Below are positions 50,221 to 58,642 of a stretch of DNA of 64,000 nucleotides, piece after piece (within the stretch, counting starts at the first letter, position 1; each line of letters starts with the position of its first letter). The stretch comes from JAXDMK01 sp963790325 (lineage in GTDB: Bacteria > Actinomycetota > Acidimicrobiia > Acidimicrobiales > AC-14). The position numbers and the translations under genes were made by a program. Location of the stretch: contig CAWBNY010000003.1 in the NCBI GenBank assembly GCA_963790325.1, positions 806,001 to 870,000 on the forward strand, written 5' to 3'. The notes under the pieces were generated by a model. The model saw only the letters and a program-made list of their open reading frames with translations. It made no database searches and had not been told where the DNA came from.

Positions 50221-50469
50221 TCAGGCCTCGGTCCACTGCCGGAAGCACCCGACCAGCTCGTCCCGCGCCCGTGGGCCGACGGCGGGGGCGGCCAGCCGGC
50301 CCAGGGCCCGGACCATCGCCCGCATCTGTCGCAGGTAGGCCGCGCAATCGCGGCAGGCCCGCAGGTGGGCGTCGAGGCGGGCCCGCAGCTCGGGCGTGAG
50401 CGCGCCCTCGAGGTAGTCGGTGACCAGCTCGACCGCCTCCTGGCAGCCGAGCCGGGGGGGACGGGACAC
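50221..50469 (-). CDS. Zinc-finger anti-sigma factor (zf-HC2)
   Basis: An 82-residue protein with the zf-HC2 signature: GCQEAVELVTDYLEGALTPE then LDAHLRACRDCAAYL (H-x3-C-x2-C). This is the zinc-binding core of anti-sigma factors that hold ECF sigma factors and release them upon redox or other signals. No sigma gene is next to it; a DM13 protein is, 1 nt upstream. No membrane helix, so it would be cytosolic, as RsrA-type proteins are. Confidence 0.85.
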   Translation of the reverse strand: MSRPPRLGCQEAVELVTDYLEGALTPELRARLDAHLRACRDCAAYLRQMRAMVRALGRLAAPAVGPRARDELVGCFRQWTEA

Positions 50470-50470
50470 G

Positions 50471-51199
50471 TCAGACCGGCAGTGGGGTGGCGTTGGCGAC
50501 CGGCACCGCGAAGGCCCGGCACCACACGAGCACGGTGAAGTCGCCGGACCCGAAGTCGGCCTCGGCCTCGGGCGGGACGGGGTAGTTCTGACTGCCCTTG
50601 TTGCCCTTGAGCGGGCCCAGGTTGTAGCCGTCGCCGGGAGACTCCCGATCGGCGCCCGGCACCAGGTGGACGAAGTAGTCGGGACCGTTCTCGATGTCGA
50701 TGTCCTCCAGGCGGACGATGTACGACCCGTCGACCAGGCGGTAGATGGCGGCCCCGCCCGACGCCCGGTGGTCGATTCCGGCGAGGTCGCCCACCGCCAG
50801 GAGGACGGGTGCGGCGATGGTGGTGGTCGTCGGGGACGGGCCCCCGGCCGGGGCCCGGGCGGAGGTGGTCGGGGCGGGGTCGGCCGCCACCTCGACCGCC
50901 CCCGGCAGGTCCTCCACCACCGTCTCGTCGGTGAAATAGGGGACGACCAGCAGCCACGCCAGCGCTCCCACCGGGACCGCCATGACCAGCGCCCGGACGG
51001 CGGCGCTGGCGATGAACTGGCGCAGGAGCCACGACAGCAGGACCAGTCCGAGCACGATCCCGCCCACCCGGAGCAGGGCCGCGGGGCTGGTGAGGGTGGC
51101 CTTCACCACACCGCCCTTGAAGAGGAGGGCGGCGCCGACGGCGGCTGCGATGGCGCCGCCCCAGGCCAGGTCGGTCGGGCGGAAGCGCCGGTCGGTCAC
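50471..51199 (-). CDS. DM13-domain membrane protein
   Basis: A 242-residue protein with membrane segments at the N terminus (AWGGAIAAAVGAALLF, GGIVLGLVLLSWLL and ALVMAVPVGALAWLLVV), a linker with Thr/Pro, and a DM13 domain at the end: HRASGGAAIYRLVDGSYIVR, LEDIDIENGPDYFVHLVPGA, GPLKGNKGSQNYPVP and FTVLVWCRAFAVPVANATPL. DM13 is thought to bind a redox or heme-type group, with a conserved Cys near VWCRAF. GTG at 51199 overlaps the egtA-like stop. It is 1 nt from the anti-sigma gene, suggesting an electron- or redox-linked signal. Confidence 0.85.
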   Translation of the reverse strand: MTDRRFRPTDLAWGGAIAAAVGAALLFKGGVVKATLTSPAALLRVGGIVLGLVLLSWLLRQFIASAAVRALVMAVPVGALAWLLVVPYFTDETVVEDLPGAVEVAADPAPTTSARAPAGGPSPTTTTIAAPVLLAVGDLAGIDHRASGGAAIYRLVDGSYIVRLEDIDIENGPDYFVHLVPGADRESPGDGYNLGPLKGNKGSQNYPVPPEAEADFGSGDFTVLVWCRAFAVPVANATPLPV

Positions 51200-52494
51200 G
51201 GCCGGCCCGCCCGGGCCGGCGGGGCGGCAGTCCACGAGTGGTCGTCCGGGAGTAACGGGGCTCCGGTGCGGCGCCAGTGGTCGAGGACGTCGTCGGCCGG
51301 GCACCGGCCCCGCTCGACGTAGCGGTCGAGGTAGGCGCCCACCACCTCGACGGTGGATCGCGACGCGCCCATCCGGACGAGGGCGTCGAGGGCGATCCGG
51401 AAGCAGGCCTGGGCGGATGCAGCCAGGCCGGGGTGGGCCAGGCCGGAACGGGAGGCGGCCACCCACAGGTCGGACGTTCTCCACGCCGCCTGGGCCGCCG
51501 CCTCCCCCGCCTCGTCGTCGTAGACGAGGGCCGACGCCACCGCCACCGGCACCCGCCACCAGGGTCGGGGCAGGCTGTCGACCATCCGCAGCTCCAACCA
51601 CCCCCGGGGCCGGACGGGCGGGAAAAGGGTGGTGAGGTGGTAGTCGAGGTCGTCGAGGGTGGGGTACCCGAGGGGGTGGCCGTGGTCGACCCACTGGCCG
51701 AACGTGAGCGGCTCCCGGACCGGGACGCACTCCCCCGCCGGGGTGCGCACGAGCATCACCTGGGCGTTCATCACGTAGGCGCCCCACGTGCCGGGCCACG
51801 GTGCGGAGGCTCCGCCGGTGGCGGCCGCTCGGGTGCGGGTGGGGTCGATCCGCCACCAGGTGGCCAGCCGGTACGACTTCCACCCGCTGGGAGCGCCGCC
51901 GGCGAGGGGTGAGTTGGCGAAGGCCGCGGCCAGGGTGGGGCCGACCAGGTGGGCCAGGCCCCACCGGGTGTCGGAGGACGGGTGGCGGGCGTCGAGGTCG
52001 AGGTTGACCTGGAGACCGGCGGTGGCGCACATCATCGTCCGCCCGGCGTGGACCCAACCCTGGTCGGGACCGGCGAAGTAGGCGTCCATGGCGTCGTACC
52101 GGGGGGATCGGATGACCCGTTCCACCGTGGGCGACGGGTCGATGCCGCTGCCCACGAGCACGATGCCGAGGTCGGCGAGGGGACCGGCGACCCGGGCCAG
52201 GTCGGCATCGAGCCGGGCGCATACGGCGTCGGCGTCGGCTTCGGGGGGCGTGCTCAGCTCGAGCTGCCCGCCCGGTTCGAAGGTGACCCGGGTACCGCTC
52301 GGGAGGGGGCCGGCCGCCCCGATGATCGCCCGGACGAGGTCGTGGGGAGCCCGGGTGCCGTCGAGCTCCATGGGGAGCATCTCCAGCTCGACGCCGACCC
52401 GGTCGCCCCGGGCCGCGTCGGATCGGGAGAAGCCACGCCCGACGGCGTGCTCGACTGCCTCGTCTCGGCTGATCACAGCGATCTGGTGGGGCAC
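51196..52494 (-). CDS. egtA: Glutamate-cysteine ligase, EgtA type
   Basis: A 432-residue GCS2-family ligase that forms gamma-glutamylcysteine, used in ergothioneine synthesis. Typical elements are RVGVELEMLPMELDG, VTFEPGGQLELSTPPEADAD, HAGRTMMCATAGLQVNLDLD and LELRMVDSLPRPWW. No other egt genes (egtB, egtC, egtD) are in view, so it may supply gamma-glutamylcysteine alone. GTG 52494 is the start. The gene is first in the order egtA, DM13, zf-HC2. Confidence 0.88.
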   Translation of the reverse strand: MPHQIAVISRDEAVEHAVGRGFSRSDAARGDRVGVELEMLPMELDGTRAPHDLVRAIIGAAGPLPSGTRVTFEPGGQLELSTPPEADADAVCARLDADLARVAGPLADLGIVLVGSGIDPSPTVERVIRSPRYDAMDAYFAGPDQGWVHAGRTMMCATAGLQVNLDLDARHPSSDTRWGLAHLVGPTLAAAFANSPLAGGAPSGWKSYRLATWWRIDPTRTRAAATGGASAPWPGTWGAYVMNAQVMLVRTPAGECVPVREPLTFGQWVDHGHPLGYPTLDDLDYHLTTLFPPVRPRGWLELRMVDSLPRPWWRVPVAVASALVYDDEAGEAAAQAAWRTSDLWVAASRSGLAHPGLAASAQACFRIALDALVRMGASRSTVEVVGAYLDRYVERGRCPADDVLDHWRRTGAPLLPDDHSWTAAPPARAGRP

Positions 52495-52731
52495 GGCGGA
52501 CCTTCCGGCTTCCTCTACCCGCGTCTACGGCATCACACCCTCGTCCGGATGATTCCGCCGAGCGTTACACCCCCGAGACGGCGGGCGACGTCGGGCCGCC
52601 GTTCAGCAGGGCCACGAAGCCCCCGCGCGATCAGAGCGGGAGGCTGATCCACAGGCCTCGACCATCTCTCCGCCGTCCTGCCGCTCTTCCACTCCGGTGA
52701 CATTCTCGGTCGACGGGCCCGGGGATCATCT

Positions 52732-54420
52732 TCACGGACCTGGTGGGGGTGCAGCCAGGCGGGCCAGTTGCGGGGGTAGGTCGCGCATGGGAATGACGAC
52801 CTCGACCAGGGCGGGGACGTCAGCCATCGTCTTCACCTCGGCGAGGACCGACCGGAGCTCGGCGACCGTCTCCACCCGGTACCCCCGTGCTCCGAAGGCG
52901 GCGGCGAGGGCCACGTAATCCCACTTGGGGAGGAGGTCGAAGGGGGCGAACTCTCCCCCCGGCTCGAAGGCCGTGATGTCGACGAACGCCTGCTCGATGG
53001 CGTAGACGTCGTTGCTCATGACGAACACCACGGCGTTGACCTTCTCGACGGCCAGGCTCGACAGCTCTTGGCACACCATCCGGAAACCGCCGTCGCCGGC
53101 CACCACCACCGGGCGCTTGCCGCTCCCCAGGGCGACCCCGAGGGCGCAGCCGGTCTCGTGGCCGAGCGACCCCCATGCCGCCTGCGCCACGAAGGAGTCC
53201 CTGGGCATCCCCATGAGGTTGCCGAACACGTACAGGGCGGTGCTCTCGCCCAGGACGAGCACCGTCTCGCGGAACAGGTCCTCCCCCACCAGGAACTTCC
53301 GTAGCTCGTCGTAGAACACGGTGTACCCCAGGCGGTCGCCCGGCTCGGCCGGCACGTATGGATCCGGCCGAACGTCGGGCCGCTGGTACGGCCCGAGGTT
53401 GCCCGTCGACCGCACCTTGGCCAGCAGCCCGCCCAGGAACCGGTCGAGCGGCACCCGCCGGTACCACGACAGCCCGATCCGGCACTCCTCGTCGGTGACC
53501 TCGATCATCGCCTCGAAACTCGACTTCATGATGTCGAGGTAGTCGTCGGTGATGATCGTCCCCAGGGCGACGGGGCAGTCGGTCTCCGCCATCACCGCCC
53601 GGGTCAACGCCGGCGACGCCGGTCCGGCGTAGGTCCCGATGAACGCCGGCTGCGACTCGTCGAGGACCGTCTTGGCCACGCTCGTGGTGGTGAAGAACAT
53701 CCCGGACGCGTCCACCAGCTCCTGCAGCATGCCGGCCAGGCCGAACCGGGCGATCTCCACCCCGGCCCAGATCACGGGCAGGCGGGCGCTCCGGATCCGG
53801 TTCCAGGCGGCGTCGACCGCGGCCGCCACCGACGCGTCGTCCGCCACCAGCGGCTGCGCGGTGAGCGTCCCCACCGGCGGGGCACAGGGGAGGGCCCACA
53901 CGTCGTTCAACACCTCGATGTAGATCGGTCGCCGGTGGGTGAGCAGGGCCGTGATCGCCCCGTCGATCTGCGCCGGCGCCAGCACCGGGTCACGGACGAT
54001 CTCCGACGCCACCGTCACGTTCCGGAACACGATCCGGTCGGCCTCCAGGTCGCCGGTGGAGTGGTGGAAGAGGATCCCCTTCCACCGCTCCAGCTCCTGG
54101 TCCGACCGCTTCGGACTGGCCGAGATCACCACCACCGGCACCCGCTCCACGAACGAGCCGGCGGTGCAGTCGAGCAGGCTGAACGTCCCCACGCCGTACT
54201 GCACGCAGGCGGCCCCGATCCCGGTGAACCGGGCGTACCCGTCGGCCGCGTAGCCCGACCCGAGCTCGTTCACGTTGGCCACCCGGCGGATGCCCGTCGG
54301 CGCCTCGAGGTCCAACGCCGAGAGGAAGGGCCCGCAGTAGTCGCCGGGCACGGCGAACATGTGCGTCAAACCCGCCTGCCGCAGCCGCGACAGCAGGTAC
54401 TCGGCGACCGTCGTCGTCAT
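52732..54420 (-). CDS. ThDP-dependent 2-oxo-acid decarboxylase (PDC/IPDC type)
   Basis: A 562-residue thiamine-diphosphate enzyme. The N-terminal Glu that activates the cofactor is in NVNELGSGYAADGYAR, the paired His of pyruvate and indolepyruvate decarboxylases in LFHHSTGD, and the cofactor motif VAGDGGFRMVCQELSSLAVE ends with NDVYAIEQAF. The HH motif separates this group from acetolactate synthases. It removes CO2 from a keto acid to give an aldehyde; indolepyruvate or phenylpyruvate are likely because the amine oxidase upstream would provide them. The ATG at 54420 overlaps the oxidase stop, so both are made together. Confidence 0.92.
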   Translation of the reverse strand: MTTTVAEYLLSRLRQAGLTHMFAVPGDYCGPFLSALDLEAPTGIRRVANVNELGSGYAADGYARFTGIGAACVQYGVGTFSLLDCTAGSFVERVPVVVISASPKRSDQELERWKGILFHHSTGDLEADRIVFRNVTVASEIVRDPVLAPAQIDGAITALLTHRRPIYIEVLNDVWALPCAPPVGTLTAQPLVADDASVAAAVDAAWNRIRSARLPVIWAGVEIARFGLAGMLQELVDASGMFFTTTSVAKTVLDESQPAFIGTYAGPASPALTRAVMAETDCPVALGTIITDDYLDIMKSSFEAMIEVTDEECRIGLSWYRRVPLDRFLGGLLAKVRSTGNLGPYQRPDVRPDPYVPAEPGDRLGYTVFYDELRKFLVGEDLFRETVLVLGESTALYVFGNLMGMPRDSFVAQAAWGSLGHETGCALGVALGSGKRPVVVAGDGGFRMVCQELSSLAVEKVNAVVFVMSNDVYAIEQAFVDITAFEPGGEFAPFDLLPKWDYVALAAAFGARGYRVETVAELRSVLAEVKTMADVPALVEVVIPMRDLPPQLARLAAPPPGP

Positions 54421-56147
54421 CCCTCCTCCACCTGTTCGAGGCAGTTCGGGGTGATCGCGTCCAGCGTCGCCTTGGCAGTCGTGCACGGGATGCAGCCCTC
54501 GACCGACTCGCACCCTGGGCAGGGGTTGGGCAGCAGGGCGTAGCCGGCCGGCGTCAGCCACGTCGGCGGCTCCAGGCCGAAGAAGTCCTGCATCGTCGAC
54601 TCGGCCGTGTCCAGCGCCCCCTCCACCCACCCCTGGCCGTAGGAGTAGGCCTCGCCGACCACGTGGATGTCGAGCTCGGCGACCGGCTTGCGCATGCGGC
54701 ACATCACCTGGTCGAGGCGGTAGTCGGCCTTCCACTCGTGCCAACCGCCGCCGTAGGGATCCTCGTTCCACGAGTGGTAGACGGCCGAGTAGGGCATCGG
54801 CACCTCGGGCAGGGCGTGCACCGACGCCACCTGGCGGTTGGCGATCTCCACCATCTCGTGGGTGGCCGGGAACTCCATGGGCGGGATCACGTCGTCGACG
54901 CCGTCCTCCAGGCACGCCGGCCGGTAGCCCCGGTACGGGGCGCCGGTCTCCAGGCCCTTCCAGAACGGGACGGTGCTGATGTCGTTGTAGCTGGCCATGA
55001 GCAGGGAGTTCGTGAAGGGCAGCCCGCCATCCTGCTCGGCCTCGGTCCCGAAGTAGTAGGTCTGACGGATGGGGAGGTCGGTCACCGACCGGCCCGCGAC
55101 CAGGCCCAGGGCCCGCCACCAGGGGGTCTCGTAGGCGAGGAACAGCTTGAACGCGCTCTGGATCAGCACCGACGGGATGTTGGCCTTGACCCAGGGGTCG
55201 CCGAAGAAGGCGTCGCACCTGACCAGCTCCAGCGACCGCCGGGGCATGGCCAGGATGAGCTTCCTGGCCCGCACCGCCACCGGGGCGGCGCCGGCGACCA
55301 CCGCGGTCGATCGGTCCGACCCGGTCGCCGTCGGCTCGAACAGCAACGTGTACGGATGCTCCTCGCCCGCATTGACGACGATCTCGGCCAGCCGGTGGTT
55401 CATGACCACCCGCTCGCCGGCTTGGAGCGCACCCGCCATGTCGTGGTCGAACTGGCGGGCGAGGGTGATCGGGAGCTGGTCGTAGCCGTCCCGGAGGGTG
55501 AGGAACACGGTGCTGTCGCTGTACTCGGTGGCCGGGAGCTGGGTGACGGCGTTGGCGTTGGCCACGTTGGCGTCGTAGCCGCCGGCGTCCTTCATGAACT
55601 GGTAGCCCTCGTTGCTCAGGACGCGGAACATGAGGTCCCAGAAGCCGTACTTCCAGAGCGGCTTGCCGAAGGCCTGGACCTTCATCAGGTCGCACAGGCC
55701 GAGGTTGGCCATGCCCGCGTAGATGTTGTTCATGACCTGGACCTGGAGGTTGGTGGGGCCGAGGCCCCGCTCGCTCCACGCCAGGTTGTAGGGGACCTTG
55801 TCGGGGTCGTCGAGCTCGTGCAGCCGGAGGTGCTCGCCCCGCAGGTAGAAGAGGTTGCAGTTGGATCCGACCTTGCCCCCCGCACCCATGGGGAACGGGG
55901 CCGTCGCCAGCCCGAGGTGCTCGACCAGGCTGGCCACCATGGCGTGCTGATCGGGGATGTAGCGCATCCCGCCCACCTCCGCCTTCACGTGGGGCAGGCC
56001 GGGGATGGTCATCGTGTACAGCCGACCGCCGATGCGATCGCTGTACTCGAACAGGGCGACGGCGTCGGTGGGCCTCGCCTGTTGCAGCCGCCAGGCGCAG
56101 TAGGCCCCCGACACACCGCCGCCGACCACTGCCACGTCGAGATCCAT
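54417..56147 (-). CDS. Flavin amine oxidase (amino acid or monoamine oxidase)
   Basis: A 576-residue FAD enzyme with an N-terminal dinucleotide fold (VAVVGGGVSGAYCAWRLQQA), the FAD-binding ALFEYSDRIGGRLYT and GGMRYIP, and the C-terminal FAD motif VVGEAYSYGQGWVEGALDTA. These are features of L-amino acid oxidases and monoamine oxidases. An unusual end (NPCPGCESVEGCIPCTT, plus Cys in TPNCLEQ) holds five Cys and may bind metal. GGGAGGAG lies 5 nt before the ATG, one of the strongest ribosome binding sites here. It is followed by the ThDP decarboxylase, giving an oxidase-decarboxylase pair. Confidence 0.9.
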   Translation of the reverse strand: MDLDVAVVGGGVSGAYCAWRLQQARPTDAVALFEYSDRIGGRLYTMTIPGLPHVKAEVGGMRYIPDQHAMVASLVEHLGLATAPFPMGAGGKVGSNCNLFYLRGEHLRLHELDDPDKVPYNLAWSERGLGPTNLQVQVMNNIYAGMANLGLCDLMKVQAFGKPLWKYGFWDLMFRVLSNEGYQFMKDAGGYDANVANANAVTQLPATEYSDSTVFLTLRDGYDQLPITLARQFDHDMAGALQAGERVVMNHRLAEIVVNAGEEHPYTLLFEPTATGSDRSTAVVAGAAPVAVRARKLILAMPRRSLELVRCDAFFGDPWVKANIPSVLIQSAFKLFLAYETPWWRALGLVAGRSVTDLPIRQTYYFGTEAEQDGGLPFTNSLLMASYNDISTVPFWKGLETGAPYRGYRPACLEDGVDDVIPPMEFPATHEMVEIANRQVASVHALPEVPMPYSAVYHSWNEDPYGGGWHEWKADYRLDQVMCRMRKPVAELDIHVVGEAYSYGQGWVEGALDTAESTMQDFFGLEPPTWLTPAGYALLPNPCPGCESVEGCIPCTTAKATLDAITPNCLEQVEEG

Positions 56148-56439
56148 GGTTGCTCCTCCCGGTCATGATGGACGGAGGGGTCCCCAGCAGCCCCGGGCGA
56201 ACGGACTGAACTCTCGTGCGAAGGCGGCCCCCGCGGGCCTCGCCGACGGAGCGAACGCTACCGGTCGGGTCGGACCCCCGCCACGCCCGGGAGCGAGCCC
56301 GTCCCTGGAAGGAGGCCGGTCCGTCCCGAACTGTGGCCGGACGCGACGCCACCGGGTGCCTTCGATGACCGCCGGCGCCTGGCGCGCCGGGCACGAGTCG
56401 GCGGGCCACCCTGGCTGACGTGAAAAGGAGCGAGGAACG

Positions 56440-56915
56440 ATGCGACCGACCCGACGCGTCCGGTTGGCCCTGGCGGGGGCGGTCGCCGTGCTGGCGGGCC
56501 TGCCGGCGACGACGGCGCACGCACTGGCCCCGCGCCAGTTGATCCCGTGCGCGTTCGCCGCCAGCCCCGACTACACCTTCACCGCACCCAGACCATCGAC
56601 ACCGACACTCGGCTTCCCGGGTGCCATCGGCCAGGTGGTCGACGGCGTGGCCGTGTTCGTGGCCGTGTTCCGGAACGGCCAGTGGCAGACCCGTTTGACC
56701 GGGTGTGGGACGACGGACTCGTTCGCCTTCGGCACGGGCGTCTGGCCCTCGACCGTGCCCGTGGCCGGCGACTGGGACGGCGACGGCATCTCGGGAATCG
56801 GCACCTACACCGGGTCGACCGGCACGTGGGCCGTCCGCGCCACTCCCACCGGTGGCGTGTCCGCCGACGCCACCTACCTTCGGCGGCCCCGGCTTCTACC
56901 CGGTCACCGGGGACT
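56440..56915 (+). pseudogene. Truncated secreted FG-GAP/VCBS-repeat protein
   Basis: A signal peptide (LALAGAVAVLAGLPATTAHA) is followed by a Cys-containing domain and one FG-GAP-like repeat, VPVAGDWDGDGISGIGTYTG. The second repeat begins with the correct words in another frame (FGGPGFYPVTGD, after DATY at about 56877), so there is a frameshift, and it stops abruptly after about 12 residues at a TGA. A full-length protein would carry several repeats. AGGAG lies 9 nt before the ATG. Confidence 0.75.
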
Positions 56916-57095
56916 GACGTCGACGATCTGGTGGCGAGGTTGCAGCTGATCTACGACGAACCGCAACTGCGCCAAAGACACCGTCGTGCCGGTCGGGCGT
57001 TCGCCGAGAGCCTCGGGTGGGAGGGCATCGTTGCGCAGTGGGGCCGGCTGCTAACCGCGGCGGTTCAACGACCGGGGTCTGAAGCGTTGCCGTAG
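56916..57095 (+). pseudogene. C-terminal remnant of a GT4-type glycosyltransferase
   Basis: A 59-codon open stretch, DVDDLVARLQLIYDEPQLRQ then RHRRAGRAFAESLGWEGIVA, shows the last helices of family 4 glycosyltransferases (the pattern L-DP-R-x-GRxFAE-x-LGW). No start or preceding catalytic domain exists: the sequence begins at the broken end of the FG-GAP gene. Confidence 0.7.
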
Positions 57096-57188
57096 AAGGC
57101 TCCCGACCCCCGGGATGGGGAACGGCGTGGGCAGGACCCAGGTGTCGGGGCCGACGCGGACGGGGCCCTCCATGGAAGGCACGGGCAT
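57051..57188 (-). pseudogene. N-terminal remnant of an MBL-fold hydrolase
   Basis: With an intact AAGGAG ribosome binding site 5 nt before the ATG at 57188, this frame starts MPVPSMEGPVRVGPDTWVLP then TPFPIPGVGSL, a common opening of metallo-beta-lactamase-fold proteins (VGPDTWxLPxxxPxPGxGxLPxN). It then turns into unrelated residues and stops at codon 46. The metal-binding HxHxDH region is missing. Confidence 0.65.
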
Positions 57189-57243
57189 GATTGCTCCTTT
57201 GTTCGTGAGAGTGGTGTGGCGAACCGGCGGACGGATCGGTCGG

Positions 57244-58554
57244 TCAGAGACGGGCCAGGGAGGCGTCCCTGACCTGTTCACCGAAGGCGACGAGTCCGTC
57301 CATCATCGGTGACTCCGGGCGGGCGGCTTCGAACAGGTCGCGACGGCGCCCGCTGAGCGGCGGCACGATGTCGTGGCGGTTGATCTGTTCCTTGAGCCGC
57401 TTCGCCGTCGTCCCGGTGTAGAGCAGTTGGCGGTCCCACCCCCGGGTGAACACCGCGCCGGCGGCGCCCAGATCGAGGCAGGTCACGTAATCCCTCTGGT
57501 CGTAGCTCAGCAGCGGCCGCCCGAGGAGATCGGCGGCCGCGTTGTGGCCTGCGAACTTGCCCATGGGAATGGCGTGCTGGCATGACATCGGTGCCGGATG
57601 GTCGGTGTCGGCCATCGCCCGGGCCACGTCTCCGGCCGCGAAGACGCCGCCGCCGCCCACCCGCAGGTGGCGGTCGACTGGAACCCGCCCCAATCGATCG
57701 GTGCCCGCACCGAGGTCGGCGGCGAGGGGACTGGCCCGCAGGCCCCCGGTCCACACCGTGGTGGTCGCCGGCAGGCGTTCGCCAGAGGCCAGGGTCACGC
57801 CTCCCGGGTCGACGGCGACAGCCGGTTGGCCGAGGCGCAGGCGAATCCCGAGACGGCCGAGGGCTGCCAGGATGGCCGGACGAGGACCGGGGCCGAGGTC
57901 GGGTCCGACCTCGGCGGAGGACTCGACCAGGGTGACGTCGACCGGCTGGCCACCGCTCACCGCGCCGAGGCGCCCGACCAGCTCGGTGGCCACCTCCAGG
58001 CCGGTGAAGCCGGCACCGATCACCACCGCGGAGAGAGCTGCACGCTGGCCCGGCCGCCGGCGGAGCGACCACAGGTGCTGCTGCAGTCTCTGGGCGCTGC
58101 GATAGGTGTCCACGTCGAAGGCGTGCTCGGCCAGCCCCGGCACCGGCGGTCGCGCCAGTCGGCTGCCGGCGGCGAGCACCAACCGGTCGTAACCCAGCCG
58201 TCGGACCCCGTCGCCCTCGCCCACGGCCACCGTGCGGGCGACAGGGTCGATGGCGGTGACCCGCGCTTCCATCCGCTCCACGCCTGCGGGCCTCAGCATC
58301 CGCTCGAGGGGGATTCGCAGGTTCTCGAGATCGGGCTCGTAGAGCCGCGGTCTGATGGTCAGGAACGGATCGGCGCTGACCAGCGTGACGCTCACCTCGG
58401 GGCTGGGGTGCTCCTCGCCGACGACCCGGGCGGCGGCCAGCGCGCTCCACAGGCCCGCGAACCCGCCGCCGACGATGAGGATCCGACGTGCGCCAACCCC
58501 GTCGGCCCCGGCCCCGTCGCGATCTTGCCCGCCTTCCCGCACCACCGCACCCAT
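57244..58554 (-). CDS. NDH-2-type NAD(P)/FAD oxidoreductase
   Basis: A 436-residue flavoprotein of the type II NADH dehydrogenase/pyridine-nucleotide reductase group. FAD-binding RILIVGGGFAGLWSALAAA, second dinucleotide fold AVVIGAGFTGLEVATELVGR and FAD contact GVFAAGDVARAMAD are intact; SCQHAIPMGKFAGHNAAADL follows as in NDH-2. No C-terminal membrane anchor is clear. It would oxidise NAD(P)H to quinone or another acceptor. The upstream region has a TetR operator, with CACTCT and TTGACA boxes around it, so the divergent TetR protein likely represses it. Confidence 0.88.
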   Translation of the reverse strand: MGAVVREGGQDRDGAGADGVGARRILIVGGGFAGLWSALAAARVVGEEHPSPEVSVTLVSADPFLTIRPRLYEPDLENLRIPLERMLRPAGVERMEARVTAIDPVARTVAVGEGDGVRRLGYDRLVLAAGSRLARPPVPGLAEHAFDVDTYRSAQRLQQHLWSLRRRPGQRAALSAVVIGAGFTGLEVATELVGRLGAVSGGQPVDVTLVESSAEVGPDLGPGPRPAILAALGRLGIRLRLGQPAVAVDPGGVTLASGERLPATTTVWTGGLRASPLAADLGAGTDRLGRVPVDRHLRVGGGGVFAAGDVARAMADTDHPAPMSCQHAIPMGKFAGHNAAADLLGRPLLSYDQRDYVTCLDLGAAGAVFTRGWDRQLLYTGTTAKRLKEQINRHDIVPPLSGRRRDLFEAARPESPMMDGLVAFGEQVRDASLARL

Positions 58555-58578
58555 GGTCCCCCCACTCGCTAGAGTACG

Positions 58579-58600
58579 CTTTATCGAATAGTCGATAGAG
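58579..58600. promoter_or_regulatory. TetR-type operator in the NDH-2/TetR divergent region
   Basis: TATCGA-ATAG-TCGATA (58582-58597) is a perfect inverted repeat, extended to CTTTATCGA/TCGATAGAG with one mismatch. It covers a likely -10 (CACTCT, minus, 58597-58602) placed 18 bp from TTGACA (58621-58626, minus). Confidence 0.8.
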
Positions 58601-58642
58601 TGAACTTCATCGACTCCGTTTGTCAAGGGGGTAATCGCATCC

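Noticed and set aside
52732..56520. Single giant 1262-codon minus-strand protein joining oxidase and decarboxylase region
   Set aside because: The first 700 codons are a shadow of the amine oxidase; the decarboxylase has its own ATG at 54420 overlapping the oxidase stop.
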